Assembly (NCBI RefSeq): GCF_001458175.1
Contig: NZ_CYPW01000040.1
Location: 1,800 to 65,799, forward strand
Length of the DNA: 64,000 nt
Direction of reading: 5' to 3'
DNA from: Shimia marina
GTDB lineage: Bacteria; Pseudomonadota; Alphaproteobacteria; Rhodobacterales; Rhodobacteraceae
Shown here: piece by piece, positions 37,155 through 47,066 of the stretch
How the letters are laid out: every line of letters starts with the position of its first letter
Position numbering within the stretch: position 1 is the first letter of the stretch
Notes under the pieces: generated by a model
The model's database searches: none
Told to the model about the DNA's origin: nothing
What the model saw: only the letters and a program-made list of their open reading frames with translations
Position numbers and translations under genes: made by a program

Positions 37155-39434
37155 TTACCCGTAGTGGGTGACAGGAGAGCCCGCGATGGCGGCCATATTG
37201 AGCAGGCCGCGTGTGGTGATCGAGGGGCTGACGATGTGGGCGCGGTTGCCCATACCCATCAGGATTGGACCCACTTCCAACGCGCCCGCCCGCATTTTCA
37301 GAATGTTGCGAACACCAGAGGCGGCGTCGGCATGGGCAAAGACCAGCACATTGGCTTCGCCCTCCAGGCGGGTGCGAGGGAAGATGCGTGCCCGCAGCTC
37401 CGGATCCAGCGCTGTGTCCACGTTCATTTCGCCCTCATAGGCAAAATCACGTGGCTTGCTGTCTAGAATTTCGATGGCTTCGCGCAGCCGTTTGCCGGAG
37501 CCGACGCGATGGTTGCCAAATTGGCTCTGGGAGCAGAGCGCGATTTTGGGCTCCAGACCAAAGCGGCGCACATGGCGGGCTGCGCCTTCGGCGATGCGGG
37601 CAATGTCCTCGGGGGAGGGCAGCTCATGCACCTGCGTATCGGCGATAAACAGCGGGCCGTCTTCAAGGATCATCAGAGAGAGCGCGCCATGGGGGGAGAG
37701 GTTTTTATTGCCCAGAACCTGCTCCACATAATTCAGGTGCCAGCGGTATTCTCCAAAGGTGCCACAGATCAGGCTGTCGGCTTCTTCGCGGTGCACCATG
37801 ATGGCGCCAATCGCGGTGGAATTCGTGCGCATGATGGCCTTGGCCAGATCCGGGGTGACACCTTCGCGCTCCATCAGCTCGTGATAGCTGTTCCAGTAGT
37901 CGAAATAGCGCGGATCGTTTTCCGGGTTCACAATCTGGAAATCCTGACCGGGACGGATGGCAAGGCCTGCGCGTTCGCAGCGGGCTTCGATCACCTCGGG
38001 GCGGCCAATCAGGATCGGGGTTTCCGTGGTTTCCTCCAGAATGGCCTGCGCTGCCCGCAGAACGCGCTCATCTTCGCCTTCTGAGAAGACAATGCGGCGG
38101 GAGGCTTTGCGGGCCGTTTCAAACACCGGGCGCATCAGCAGGGCGGATTTGAAGACCGACTGGTTGAGCGTATGCACATAGGCGTCGATGTCAGGGATGG
38201 GGCGGGTGGCAACACCGCTGTCCATGGCGGCCTGAGCCACAGCGGCGGAGACCACGCCGACCAGACGCGGGTCAAATGGTTTGGGAATAAGGTATTCTGC
38301 CCCAAAGGTGAGTTGCTCGCCCTTATAGGCGGCGGCCGCTTCGGCGGAGGTGGTGGCACGCGCGAGCTCGGCGATGCCGTTCACACAGGCCACGCACATT
38401 TCGTCGTTGATTTCCGTCGCCCCAACATCCAGCGCGCCGCGGAAGATGAAAGGGAAGCAGAGCACGTTGTTGACCTGATTGGGGAAGTCAGAGCGACCTG
38501 TGGCGATGATCGCATCCGGGGCCACTTTGCGTGCCCCATCCGGCATGATCTCCGGGGTTGGGTTGGCCAGAGCAAAGATGATCGGCTGCGCCGTCATTTT
38601 TGCGACCTGTTCGGGTTTCAGCACGCCGGGGCCTGAGAGGCCGAGGAACATATCCGCGTCGTCGATGACGTCGTCCAGTGTGCGCAGGTCAGAGGCTTGG
38701 GCAAACTCGGCTTTCTGCGGGTTCATATCCTCTTCGCGGCCTTCATAGACCAGACCGTGAATGTCGCAGAGCCAGATGTTTTCACGCTTCACGCCCAGTT
38801 TCACCAGCATGTTCAGGCAGGCAATGCCCGCTGCACCGCCGCCGGTGGAGACAATTTTGATGTCTTCAAAGCGCTTGTTGGCCACGCGTAGGGCGTTGGT
38901 TGCGGCGGCGCCGACCACAATCGCCGTGCCGTGTTGATCGTCGTGGAACACCGGAATATTCATGCGTTCGCGACAGATTTTTTCGACGATGAAGCAATCG
39001 GGGGCTTTGATGTCTTCGAGATTGATGGCGCCAAATGTCGGGCCCATGGCACAGACAATCTCTGCCAGCTTTTCGGGGTCTGCCTCGTCCAGTTCGATGT
39101 CAAAACAGTCGATATTGGCGAAATTCTTGAACAGAACCGCCTTACCTTCCATCACGGGTTTGGAGGCCAGAGCGCCGATATTGCCAAGGCCCAGCACGGC
39201 AGAGCCGTTGGACACCACGGCGACAAGGTTTTGACGCGCGGTGTAAAGCGCTGCGTTTGCGGGATCTTCTTTGATTTCGAGGCAGGCTTCGGCCACGCCG
39301 GGAGAGTAGGCGCGCGAGAGATCACGGCCATTGGCCAGAGGTTTGGTGGCGCGGATCTCCAGTTTTCCGGGTTTAGGATGAGCGTGATAAAAAAGCGCCG
39401 CATCCCGCAGCGATTGATTGCGATTGTCCGACAT
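37155..39434 (-). CDS. maeB: NADP-dependent malic enzyme fused to a phosphotransacetylase-like domain
   Basis: A 759-residue two-domain protein. Residues about 1-430 are the malic enzyme: [56 protein letters not shown] and [15 protein letters not shown] (NADP fold). Residues about 440-759 resemble phosphotransacetylase ([16 protein letters not shown], then [21 protein letters not shown]); in other MaeB proteins this part is regulatory and inactive. It decarboxylates malate to pyruvate. The ATG at 39434 follows AGAGG; a longer frame to 39536 is rejected. A 354-base gap separates it from cdd. Confidence 0.93.
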   Translation of the reverse strand: MSDNRNQSLRDAALFYHAHPKPGKLEIRATKPLANGRDLSRAYSPGVAEACLEIKEDPANAALYTARQNLVAVVSNGSAVLGLGNIGALASKPVMEGKAVLFKNFANIDCFDIELDEADPEKLAEIVCAMGPTFGAINLEDIKAPDCFIVEKICRERMNIPVFHDDQHGTAIVVGAAATNALRVANKRFEDIKIVSTGGGAAGIACLNMLVKLGVKRENIWLCDIHGLVYEGREEDMNPQKAEFAQASDLRTLDDVIDDADMFLGLSGPGVLKPEQVAKMTAQPIIFALANPTPEIMPDGARKVAPDAIIATGRSDFPNQVNNVLCFPFIFRGALDVGATEINDEMCVACVNGIAELARATTSAEAAAAYKGEQLTFGAEYLIPKPFDPRLVGVVSAAVAQAAMDSGVATRPIPDIDAYVHTLNQSVFKSALLMRPVFETARKASRRIVFSEGEDERVLRAAQAILEETTETPILIGRPEVIEARCERAGLAIRPGQDFQIVNPENDPRYFDYWNSYHELMEREGVTPDLAKAIMRTNSTAIGAIMVHREEADSLICGTFGEYRWHLNYVEQVLGNKNLSPHGALSLMILEDGPLFIADTQVHELPSPEDIARIAEGAARHVRRFGLEPKIALCSQSQFGNHRVGSGKRLREAIEILDSKPRDFAYEGEMNVDTALDPELRARIFPRTRLEGEANVLVFAHADAASGVRNILKMRAGALEVGPILMGMGNRAHIVSPSITTRGLLNMAAIAGSPVTHYG

Positions 39435-39788
39435 TGGAGACCTCTGTGTGGCACTGTTGGTGCGGAAAAAAGAAATTAGTTCAGCTTTAAACCAGTTTTC
39501 ATGCGGTGAAAACGCGGAATTCTGACGCAACGGCATTGGCTTGTATTTTTGACCGTTTGGTTACATTCTGTGGCGATCGAAAATTTATGCGTGCGCAGGG
39601 CTGGGGCGCGGCGAAGATCGTCCCTTTACCTTTGTGCTGGACGGGAGGAAGCTGGTGCCAAGATGGCGCGGGTCTGGTTCAGCGCCATGTGACGTCATGC
39701 CGGCTGTCTGTCCGGCTTTGTGAAACTCAACGGCGGCATCGCAGGGCTTCTGGCGATGACGGACGTGATCCATTGAAGGTGAACGGGA
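39435..39788. other. Intergenic region between malic enzyme and cdd
   Basis: This 354-base stretch contains two divergent promoters: one for the malic enzyme in the AT-rich left part (about 39440-39595) and one for the nucleoside operon on the right. The open frames in it have no recognisable content. I see no RNA gene and no strong palindrome. Confidence 0.5.
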
Positions 39789-40196
39789 ATGACACTGGAA
39801 AAAACAGCCTTTGAGGTGCGTGAAAACGCCTATGCGCCATATTCCAAATTCAAGGTGGGGGCGGCTGTGCGGGCGCAAAGCGGTGCCATCTATGCGGGCT
39901 GTAATGTGGAAAATATCGCCTATCCTGAGGGGACCTGTGCCGAAGCCGGGGCGATTGCGGCCATGGTCGCGGCGGGGGAGACGCGGTTGACCGAAGTGTT
40001 TGTGGTCGCTGACAGCAAGGAGCCGGTGAGTCCCTGCGGTGGGTGCCGTCAGAAATTGGCGGAGTTTGGCGGTAAGGACACGACGGTGACCTTGGCCAAT
40101 CTGGATGGGGTGCGTGTGACCATGACCATGGCAGAGTTGCTGCCGGGCGCATTTGGCACGGATCACATGGATGCGGATCACGAGGACCGGGACTAA
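39789..40196 (+). CDS. cdd: Cytidine deaminase
   Basis: A 135-residue zinc enzyme that turns cytidine and deoxycytidine into the uridine forms. The N-terminal YAPYSKFKVGAAV, the catalytic CNVENIAYPEGTCAEAGAI (usual CAE motif, with Glu and first Cys) and the second zinc motif SPCGGCRQKLAEF are all present. Homotetrameric short form by length. Start at 39789 after AAGGTGAACGGG. It is the first gene of a tight salvage operon and its TAA directly precedes the deoA ATG. Confidence 0.95.
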   Translation: MTLEKTAFEVRENAYAPYSKFKVGAAVRAQSGAIYAGCNVENIAYPEGTCAEAGAIAAMVAAGETRLTEVFVVADSKEPVSPCGGCRQKLAEFGGKDTTVTLANLDGVRVTMTMAELLPGAFGTDHMDADHEDRD

Positions 40197-41501
40197 ATGG
40201 ACGCACGTTCAATCATCGCGCATCTGCGTCGTGGAGAAACACCGAGCCGTGAGGCATTGGCGTGGTTTGCGCGGGGGCTTGCTGAGGGCACGGTCAGCGA
40301 TGCGCAGGCTGGAGCCTTTGCCATGGGAGTCTGTTTGCGTGGTCTGTCAGAAGAAGGACGCGTGGCGCTGACGCTGGCGATGCGAGACAGCGGCGACCGG
40401 ATGGCATGGGATCTGCCTGCGCCAGTATTGGACAAGCATTCCACCGGTGGTGTGGGCGATTGTGTATCGCTCATTCTGGCCCCGGCTTTGGCAGCCTGTG
40501 GGGCTTACGTGCCGATGATTTCAGGCCGTGGCCTTGGGCACACGGGAGGCACGCTGGACAAGCTGGAGGCCATTCCGGGATTGTCCACAGGCTTGAGTGA
40601 GGCGCGGTTCAAAGAGGTTGTGGCACAGGTGGGCTGTGCCATTGTCAGTGCGACAGCGGAGATCGCGCCCGCGGACAAGCGGCTTTACGCGATCCGGGAT
40701 GTGACGGCGACTGTGGAAAGTCTAGATCTGATCACAGCGTCCATTCTGTCCAAAAAACTGGCGGCTGGTCTTGAGGGGCTGGTTCTGGATGTGAAAGTCG
40801 GAACCGGTGCCTTTATGAAATCCCCCCAAGAGGCACGCGCGTTGGCGCAATCCTTGGTGGGCACCGCCAATTTGGCAGGCTGTCCGACAAGTGCGGTGAT
40901 CTCGGATATGAACCAGCCGCTCGCGGCGTCGCTTGGCAATGCGCTTGAGGTGGCTGAATGTATGGCGGTGCTCTGTGACGGGGCGGGTGGGCCTCTTGCG
41001 GAACTGTCTGTGGCTCTGGGTGCGCGTCTGCTGGCCAATGCAGGCATGGCACGCGACATGGACGCAGGGCTGCGCCAGATGCGTGACGTGTTGGACAATG
41101 GCAAAGCCGCAGAGGTGTTTGGCCGTATGGTGGGCGCAATGGGTGGTCCGACGCGCTTTACAGAGGAGTGGCGGCGGTTTTTGCCTGAAGCGCCGGTCAT
41201 ACGGGAAATTGCTGCGCCCGAAACGGGCTATATCACTGCCATTGACGGCGAAGCGCTGGGCCTTGCTGTGGTGGGGCTTGGCGGGGGGCGTCAGGTTGAG
41301 AGCGATGTGATCAACCCTGCGGTCGGGTTCTCGGATGTGGTGCGCCTTGGGCAGTATGTGGAGGCGGGCCAGCCGCTGCTGCGGGTGCATGCGGCGCGGG
41401 AAGCTGCTGCGGAGGCGGCTGCGGTGCAGGTGCGCGCGGCCATTGCCATTGACGCCACAATGCCGGATATACCGCCGCTTGTTCATGAGGAGAGCTCATA
41501 A
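40197..41501 (+). CDS. deoA: Thymidine phosphorylase
   Basis: A 434-residue phosphorylase that splits thymidine or deoxyuridine into base and deoxyribose-1-phosphate. The phosphate-binding and signature regions KHSTGGVGDCVSLILAP and SGRGLGHTGGTLDKLEAIPG (about 80-125), SKKLAAGLEGLVLDVKVGTGAFM and a C-terminal domain with GLGGGRQVESDVINPAVGFSDVVRLG fit the family. It starts right after the cdd stop with no spacer. Deoxyribose-1-phosphate passes to DeoB next door. Confidence 0.94.
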   Translation: MDARSIIAHLRRGETPSREALAWFARGLAEGTVSDAQAGAFAMGVCLRGLSEEGRVALTLAMRDSGDRMAWDLPAPVLDKHSTGGVGDCVSLILAPALAACGAYVPMISGRGLGHTGGTLDKLEAIPGLSTGLSEARFKEVVAQVGCAIVSATAEIAPADKRLYAIRDVTATVESLDLITASILSKKLAAGLEGLVLDVKVGTGAFMKSPQEARALAQSLVGTANLAGCPTSAVISDMNQPLAASLGNALEVAECMAVLCDGAGGPLAELSVALGARLLANAGMARDMDAGLRQMRDVLDNGKAAEVFGRMVGAMGGPTRFTEEWRRFLPEAPVIREIAAPETGYITAIDGEALGLAVVGLGGGRQVESDVINPAVGFSDVVRLGQYVEAGQPLLRVHAAREAAAEAAAVQVRAAIAIDATMPDIPPLVHEESS

Positions 41502-42710
41502 ATGGCACGGGTGTTTTTGGTGGTGATGGATTCCGTTGGCTGCGGTGGGGCCGTGGATGCGGATCGCTTCTTTAATGAGGCCTTGCCGGACAGCGGTGCC
41601 AATACGCTGGCCCATATTGCGCAGACCTGTGCAGAAGGGCACGCCGATGAAGGGCGTTCTGGGCCTTTGATGCTGCCGCATCTGGATGGGCTTGGGCTTG
41701 GCGCGGCGGTGCGGCTGGCGTCTGGGGCGCAGACACCGGGCCTTGCGGCGACACCAACCGGTTTTTGGGGAGCCGCGAATGAGCGCAGTCCGGGAAAGGA
41801 TACCCCCTCTGGACATTGGGAACTGGCCGGACTGCCCGTGCCATGGGACTGGGGATATTTCCCCAAAGGCTCGCCCTGTTTTCCCGAAGACCTCGTAGCT
41901 AAAGTGTGTGAGCTGGCGCAGACCGACGGTATTCTTGGCAACTGCCACGCCTCTGGTACGGTGATCATCAATGAACTGGGCGCGGAGCATCTGCGCAGCG
42001 GATGGCCGATTTGCTACACCTCTGCTGACAGTGTGTTCCAGATTGCGGCGCATGAGACGCATTTTGGGCTGGAACGGTTGATTGATCTCTGTCGGGCGTT
42101 GGCACCAAGCCTGCATGCGATGAAAATTGGCCGGGTGATTGCGCGGCCTTTTGTGGGCGATGCGGAAACCGGATTTGAGCGGACCACCAATCGCCGGGAT
42201 TTCGCGATTGCCCCACCGGAGCCGGTGTTGACCAACTGGGTGCAGGATGCCGGGGGCGCGGTGCTGGGCGTGGGCAAGATCGGCGATATTTTCACCATGG
42301 CAGGCATCGACAGCTGCACCAAGGGCAGCGACGCCAAATTGATGCAGGATTTGCATGGGCTGGCCGAAACCGCGCCGGATGGTAGTCTGACATTTGCCAA
42401 TTTTGTCGAGTTTGACAGCCTGTATGGGCATCGCCGTGATATCGCGGGGTATGCACGTGCACTGGAGTGGTTTGACCGAGAAATCGGTGCTTTTATGCAA
42501 AAGATGACACCGGGAGATCTGCTGATCCTGACGGCGGATCATGGCAACGATCCGAGCTGGTCGGGCACAGATCACACGCGCGAACGTGTGCCGGTGCTTT
42601 GTGCAGGTGTTGGGCCGGGAGAAGCCGGATTGATTGACTTTGTGGATGTGGCGGCGACGGCGGCGGCTCATCTTGGCATCATGCCGCCGCGCGGAAGGAG
42701 CTTCCTATGA
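41502..42710 (+). CDS. deoB: Phosphopentomutase
   Basis: A 402-residue alkaline-phosphatase-fold mutase that converts (deoxy)ribose-1-phosphate to the 5-phosphate. Metal-binding motifs: VVMDSVGCGGAVDA at the N-terminus, GKDTPSGHWELAG near residue 105, FVEFDSLYGHRRD near 310 and LTADHGNDPSWSGTDHTRERVPVL near 345. It directly abuts the deoA stop and overlaps add by four bases (ATGA). Confidence 0.95.
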   Translation: MARVFLVVMDSVGCGGAVDADRFFNEALPDSGANTLAHIAQTCAEGHADEGRSGPLMLPHLDGLGLGAAVRLASGAQTPGLAATPTGFWGAANERSPGKDTPSGHWELAGLPVPWDWGYFPKGSPCFPEDLVAKVCELAQTDGILGNCHASGTVIINELGAEHLRSGWPICYTSADSVFQIAAHETHFGLERLIDLCRALAPSLHAMKIGRVIARPFVGDAETGFERTTNRRDFAIAPPEPVLTNWVQDAGGAVLGVGKIGDIFTMAGIDSCTKGSDAKLMQDLHGLAETAPDGSLTFANFVEFDSLYGHRRDIAGYARALEWFDREIGAFMQKMTPGDLLILTADHGNDPSWSGTDHTRERVPVLCAGVGPGEAGLIDFVDVAATAAAHLGIMPPRGRSFL

Positions 42711-43693
42711 CTGTGGCAGACCTGCCAAAGCTGGAGTTGCATATCCACCACGAAGGCGCGGCGCCGCCAGCCTTTATCAAGCAGCTCGCCCATGAAAAGA
42801 AAGTGGACCTAAGCCGGGTGTTTACGCCGGATGGCGGGTATGCCTTTGAAAATTTCGTGCATTTCCTGAGCGTTTATGAAGCGGCGAGCTCTGTGCTGAC
42901 CGGGCCTGAAGAGTTTGCCCGGCTGACGTCGGCCTGGCTTGAGGAAAGCGCGGCCAATGGGGTTGTGTACACGGAGAGTTTCATCAGCCCGGATTTCTGT
43001 GGTGGCGGAGATCTTGGGGCCTGGCGCGAATATCTGGCTGCCATTGAAGAGGCGGCGGCAGCAGCGGAGCGCAAGCATGGCATCACGCTGCGCGGTGTGG
43101 TGACGGCCGTGCGCCATTTTGGCCCGCAAAAATCCAAACGTGCATCGCTGTATGCCGCCGAGACGGCGGGTCGGTTTGTGGTTGGCTTTGGTATGGGCGG
43201 AGATGAGGGGCAGTTTGCACAGGGCGATTTTGCCTATGCCTTTGATCAGGCGCGCGAAGCCGGGCTTAAGCTGACGACCCATGCGGGGGAGTTTGGTGGC
43301 GCCGAAAGCGTTTGGGATGCGCTCAATGATCTGAATGTGGCGCGCATTGGCCATGGTGTGCGGGCGATAGAAGACCCTGATCTGATCAAGGAACTCGTGG
43401 CGCGTCAGATCACGCTGGAAGTCTGTCCCGGATCCAATGTGGTGTTGGGACTGTTTCCTGATTTTGCTGCGCATCCAATTCAGGCATTGCGCGAGGCGGG
43501 TGTGCAGGTCACCGTGAGTACAGATGATCCGCCATTTTTTCACACGACCATGCGCCGTGAATATGAGATGCTTGCGCAGGCCTTTGGCTGGGGCGTTGAG
43601 GATTTTGCAGAGATCAACCAGACCGCGCTGAGGGCGGCGTTCTGTGATGAAGAGACCAAGGCCGTCGTGGCCAAGAGACTGGAGAAAGCCTGA
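42707..43693 (+). CDS. add: Adenosine deaminase
   Basis: A 328-residue TIM-barrel metal hydrolase that deaminates (deoxy)adenosine. The metal site [16 protein letters not shown] is at the N-terminus; [37 protein letters not shown] and [14 protein letters not shown] follow in the right order. The HHEG form of the first motif (usual HLEG) is a small variation, so adenine deaminase or a related substrate is possible. It overlaps deoB and shares its last base with the upp start. Confidence 0.9.
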   Translation: MTVADLPKLELHIHHEGAAPPAFIKQLAHEKKVDLSRVFTPDGGYAFENFVHFLSVYEAASSVLTGPEEFARLTSAWLEESAANGVVYTESFISPDFCGGGDLGAWREYLAAIEEAAAAAERKHGITLRGVVTAVRHFGPQKSKRASLYAAETAGRFVVGFGMGGDEGQFAQGDFAYAFDQAREAGLKLTTHAGEFGGAESVWDALNDLNVARIGHGVRAIEDPDLIKELVARQITLEVCPGSNVVLGLFPDFAAHPIQALREAGVQVTVSTDDPPFFHTTMRREYEMLAQAFGWGVEDFAEINQTALRAAFCDEETKAVVAKRLEKA

Positions 43694-44322
43694 TGGATCA
43701 TTTGACCGTAGTGGATCACCCGCTGGTACAACACAAACTGACAATCATGCGCGATGCGGCCACCTCAACCGGGGAGTTTCGCCGCCTGCTGCGTGAGATC
43801 AGCCAGTTGCTGGCCTATGAGGTGACACGTGAGTTGCCGATGACCACCAAGACCATTCAAACGCCGATGGTCGAGATGGAGGCCCCGACATTGGCGGGGC
43901 GCAAGCTGGCCCTGGTGTCCATTTTGCGGGCAGGCAATGGCTTGCTTGATGGGATGCTGGAGCTCGTGCCGTCTGCGCGGGTTGGCTTTGTGGGGCTGTA
44001 TCGGGATGAAGAGACACTGGAGCCCGTGCAATATTACTTCAAAGCGCCGGGTGAGTTGGATGAACGTCTGGTGATTGCTGTGGATCCGATGCTGGCCACG
44101 GGCAACAGCTCTGCGGCTGCCATTGATCTTCTGAAAGAGAAGGGGGCGAAGAATATCCGTTTCCTGTGCCTGCTGGCAGCGCCCGAAGGCGTGGCGCGGA
44201 TGAAGGAAGCGCATCCGGATGTGCCGATCGTCACGGCCTCTTTGGATGAGCGTCTCAATGAGAAGGGCTATATCCTGCCCGGGCTTGGAGATGCCGGAGA
44301 TCGGATGTTTGGCACGCAATAA
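43693..44322 (+). CDS. upp: Uracil phosphoribosyltransferase
   Basis: A 209-residue type I phosphoribosyltransferase that makes UMP from uracil and PRPP. Present are [33 protein letters not shown], the PRPP loop [20 protein letters not shown] and the C-terminal uracil loop [16 protein letters not shown]. It closes the operon cdd-deoA-deoB-add-upp, which channels nucleosides to bases, UMP and pentose phosphates. A terminator-like stem follows within ten bases. Confidence 0.96.
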   Translation: MDHLTVVDHPLVQHKLTIMRDAATSTGEFRRLLREISQLLAYEVTRELPMTTKTIQTPMVEMEAPTLAGRKLALVSILRAGNGLLDGMLELVPSARVGFVGLYRDEETLEPVQYYFKAPGELDERLVIAVDPMLATGNSSAAAIDLLKEKGAKNIRFLCLLAAPEGVARMKEAHPDVPIVTASLDERLNEKGYILPGLGDAGDRMFGTQ

Positions 44323-44330
44323 GACGCTGT

Positions 44331-44383
44331 AAAGGCCCTAATTTGGTTAATTGTGTCTAAAATTTGACCACAATAGGGCCTTT
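44331..44383 (+). terminator. Long stem-loop terminator of the nucleoside operon
   Basis: AAAGGCCCTA (44331-44340) pairs with TAGGGCCTTT (44374-44383). The 33-base loop can fold further through ATTGTG and CACAAT. It begins nine bases after the upp stop. Confidence 0.75.
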
Positions 44384-44417
44384 CCTTGGTTTACTCATCT
44401 TCCATGTATTTGGTAGG

Positions 44418-44442
44418 ATGCCCCTACATCTTGTGGGGGCAT
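44418..44442 (+). promoter_or_regulatory. Hairpin that covers the ribosome site of the SPOR gene
   Basis: ATGCCCC (44418-44424) pairs with GGGGCAT (44436-44442), which ends one base before the ATG at 44444. The GGGGG that would act as ribosome site (44435-44439) lies in the stem, so the fold would block initiation. Confidence 0.6.
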
Positions 44443-44443
44443 T

Positions 44444-45874
44444 ATGAAGCTGAGCAGATTTCTAGCGATTGGCGTAATCGCAGCATCTACGGGACTGGGG
44501 GTGGCACATGCCCAGTCGATCAATGCCAGACAGACGCCGGCGGAATTTCCTCCGGCGAGTTTCAAAGGCAAGCAGTTTGTCGATAGCCGAGGTTGTGTCT
44601 ATATCCGTGCGGGTGTGGATGGGGCCACAACCTGGGTGCCGCGTGTGACGCGGGACCGCAAGGTGATTTGTGGTTTCAAGCCGACGTTTGATGCGGCGGC
44701 GCGTACCGCGCCTGCTGCGGCCCCCAAGCGTGACAAGAACGTGGTGCAAATTCAGCCCGCAGCATCGGAAAGCACAGCTGCAGCGGCAACATCTGCACCT
44801 GCTCCTCAAAAAACGCAGCCAAAAACCGTGAAGAAGACCTCGGCGCCTACCGCAAAAAAGGTGGCCACACCTGCGGCTGCGACCGCGCCTGTGGTGACGA
44901 CCGCAGCGCTCAAGCCGCCCAAGAAAGTGGTCAAACAAAAAAGAGGCGAGCCGCTTTACACCACGCCCACGGCAGTGCGCCCGACAACAAATGCCAAAGT
45001 CATTGCCCCGGCTGCCGCGCCAGTGGCTGCGCCAACTACGACGACCCCGGTTAAAACGGCACCAAAGGCCGCTGTTGCGCCCACCGCAACAAAGCCGCGC
45101 CGCACATCCACGCAGGCGCCCCGCGCATCGGGCATCGTTTCGCCCTGTCGTGAGGGCATTACCACTTACAAGGGTTCGCCGGTGCGTTGTGGTCCGCAGG
45201 CGCAGTCACCTGTGACACCAGGCACGGGGCGGCCGACTGCCACACCGCCGCAAATGCGGTTTGACAAGAACAGTTCATTGCGCCGCCCTGCGGTAGGGAC
45301 GGTTGTGAAGGTCAGTGAGCTTGCAGAGGTTGCGCCGGATGTGCGTGTTGTGCCTTTGCATGTTTATGAGAACAACCTGACCAATCAGGTGGATTCCAGA
45401 GTGCGAGAGGGATACCGCCGCGCCTTTGAGGATGGCCGGTTGAGTGAGACACGTGCCCAGATGACTGTGGCTGGTATTGCGCAGACCGAGGCGATCTGGA
45501 CCAATACGGTGCCGCGTCGGTTGATCCAGCGCACTGTTGATGATGCGGCATCTCCTGTTGCCCGAGCGGCCACTTCGGATGACGTCATTGCCCCGACAGC
45601 TGTGGCCACCAAATCGGAACCAGTGACAAAATCTCTGCGTCTTGCGGGCACGCCTTATGTGCAGGTCGGCACCTTTGGGGATGCGGCGCAGGCGCAGGCA
45701 GCAGCCAAAAAGATCCGCCGGATGGGGCTGCCGGTGCGTATTGGCAAATACAGTCAGAATGGCGCGACGCAGCGTATTGTTCTGGCCGGGCCGTTTGCCG
45801 CAGAAGACAACGCGAGCGCTGCGCTTTCCAAGGCGCGCGGTGCGGGCTTTGGAGGCGCGTTTTTACGCCAGTGA
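44444..45874 (+). CDS. SPOR-domain periplasmic protein
   Basis: A 476-residue exported protein. A signal peptide (about 1-23, ending AHAQS) is followed by a small conserved segment (FVDSRGCVYIRAGVDGATTWVPRVTRDRKVICGF), a long Ala/Pro/Lys/Thr-rich linker (about 85-280), and a C-terminal SPOR domain (about 400-476; TPYVQVGTFGDAAQAQAAAKKI and GPFAAEDNASAALSKARGAGF). SPOR domains bind septal peptidoglycan stripped of stem peptides, so a role in division or lytic wall turnover is likely. The low-complexity linker should span the periplasm. Confidence 0.86.
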   Translation: MKLSRFLAIGVIAASTGLGVAHAQSINARQTPAEFPPASFKGKQFVDSRGCVYIRAGVDGATTWVPRVTRDRKVICGFKPTFDAAARTAPAAAPKRDKNVVQIQPAASESTAAAATSAPAPQKTQPKTVKKTSAPTAKKVATPAAATAPVVTTAALKPPKKVVKQKRGEPLYTTPTAVRPTTNAKVIAPAAAPVAAPTTTTPVKTAPKAAVAPTATKPRRTSTQAPRASGIVSPCREGITTYKGSPVRCGPQAQSPVTPGTGRPTATPPQMRFDKNSSLRRPAVGTVVKVSELAEVAPDVRVVPLHVYENNLTNQVDSRVREGYRRAFEDGRLSETRAQMTVAGIAQTEAIWTNTVPRRLIQRTVDDAASPVARAATSDDVIAPTAVATKSEPVTKSLRLAGTPYVQVGTFGDAAQAQAAAKKIRRMGLPVRIGKYSQNGATQRIVLAGPFAAEDNASAALSKARGAGFGGAFLRQ

Positions 45875-45913
45875 CTGACGCTGCGCGCTGAGATTTGGTA
45901 AGGCTGTGGCAGG

Positions 45914-46924
45914 TCAGCTGCCGCAGATTCCCTGCAGTGCGACCCAGTAGCGGTCGCTCAACACCGGTTCAGGCAATTCCTCGGTGAAAGGCGCAGCTTC
46001 AATCAGGGGCAGGGTGCTTTCGCCGGAAGGATCCATAGCCAGCGCATAGGGTTTCAGTCGCACGCGCCGCTCCTCAAAGGCAGCGATCAGTGTTTCATCG
46101 GCCGTGGCGCGGGGGGGGGTGGCGAAAAGATCTTCGAGATGGCGGACCAGAAGCGCTTCGGGCAGGGTTCCAGAAGTCAGCAGGCGCAGGCTGGCGGAGA
46201 TGCCTCCGCTTTCCAAGACCCCGCGCAGCGGATCGGGGCTGGCGGTCTGGGCGGCCACCACAAACCCTGCCGCCACATCTGGTTCTTCATAGTCTTCGAC
46301 CGCATCGCGCCCAAGCAGCACGATATTGCCGGGCAGGGCCACGGCCTCGCGCAGGGCGCTGGGAATGACGGTGATCACGCGCACTTTGAGACGTTTTTGC
46401 AGAGCATCCACCGCAGCGATGGCATCTGTGCTGCGACAATGCTGCCCGGTGAGGCGGGTGGTGAGCTGCATCATGTCCTGACCGATGGTCTGGCGTGCCA
46501 CATTTGGCACGACGCGCAGCGCATGGTTGACCAAGGCCCCCGGCAACCAGAACACACCCAGCCCCAGAATGCCAAGCGTTGTGGCGGCGATCACCCCTTT
46601 GCGCAGGCGTCCACTGTTTTTGGTGGGCCGTGCCACAGCCTTGCGCAGTTGCTCAATCGCCTCAATCACTTCGAGATGATCTTCGCCAATTTCGATTGTT
46701 TCGCCCTCATCGCCATCGGGGAAGAACACCGCAGGCAGGGTGCCCGAGTTTTGGCGGCGCACGGCAGGCAGCGACCAATGTGCCAAGGCGCGGTCATTGG
46801 TGTCTTTGATCACCAAAGTCGCGTCCCCGAGGGAGACAATCACGTCGCGCCGTTGGGCTTCGGGAGTGTCACGCCAGAGGGCCATGGCTTCGAGGCGTTG
46901 GAATTTATCTAGTGCGGTGCTCAT
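45914..46924 (-). CDS. Membrane-anchored protein resembling an inactivated M48 peptidase
   Basis: A 336-residue protein with one membrane helix near residues 107-130 (GVIAATTLGILGLGVFWLPG). The N-terminal part (VIVSLGDATLVIKD, then LAHWSLPAVRR) resembles the small domain in front of some M48 metallopeptidases. After the helix, VITVIPSALREAVALPGNIVLLGRDAVEDYEEPDVAAGFVVAAQ follows the M48 pattern (LPGG..FV..GLL......AAVLAHEIGH) but the zinc HExxH is replaced by GFVVAAQ. It may therefore be a catalytically dead relative acting as a chaperone or regulator. This reading is by eye and tentative. Confidence 0.6.
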   Translation of the reverse strand: MSTALDKFQRLEAMALWRDTPEAQRRDVIVSLGDATLVIKDTNDRALAHWSLPAVRRQNSGTLPAVFFPDGDEGETIEIGEDHLEVIEAIEQLRKAVARPTKNSGRLRKGVIAATTLGILGLGVFWLPGALVNHALRVVPNVARQTIGQDMMQLTTRLTGQHCRSTDAIAAVDALQKRLKVRVITVIPSALREAVALPGNIVLLGRDAVEDYEEPDVAAGFVVAAQTASPDPLRGVLESGGISASLRLLTSGTLPEALLVRHLEDLFATPPRATADETLIAAFEERRVRLKPYALAMDPSGESTLPLIEAAPFTEELPEPVLSDRYWVALQGICGS

Positions 46925-47022
46925 GTAGGATCTGGTGGGCGGGTCTGCTCTGCCTCTTCTCCACAGTATGGTAGCATGGGGCGAGAGGCCGGGGCAATCT
47001 GCCTCACGCAGGCCGTCATGAA

Positions 47023-47048
47023 AAAGGCCCGGTAAAAACCGGGCCTTT
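47023..47048 (-). terminator. Rho-independent terminator of the transaldolase gene
   Basis: AAAGGCCCGG (47023-47032) pairs with CCGGGCCTTT (47039-47048) around six bases; on the minus strand it continues into TTTTTC. It begins 18 bases after the transaldolase stop. Confidence 0.92.
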
Positions 47049-47066
47049 CCATGTCTTGGAAGAGAC

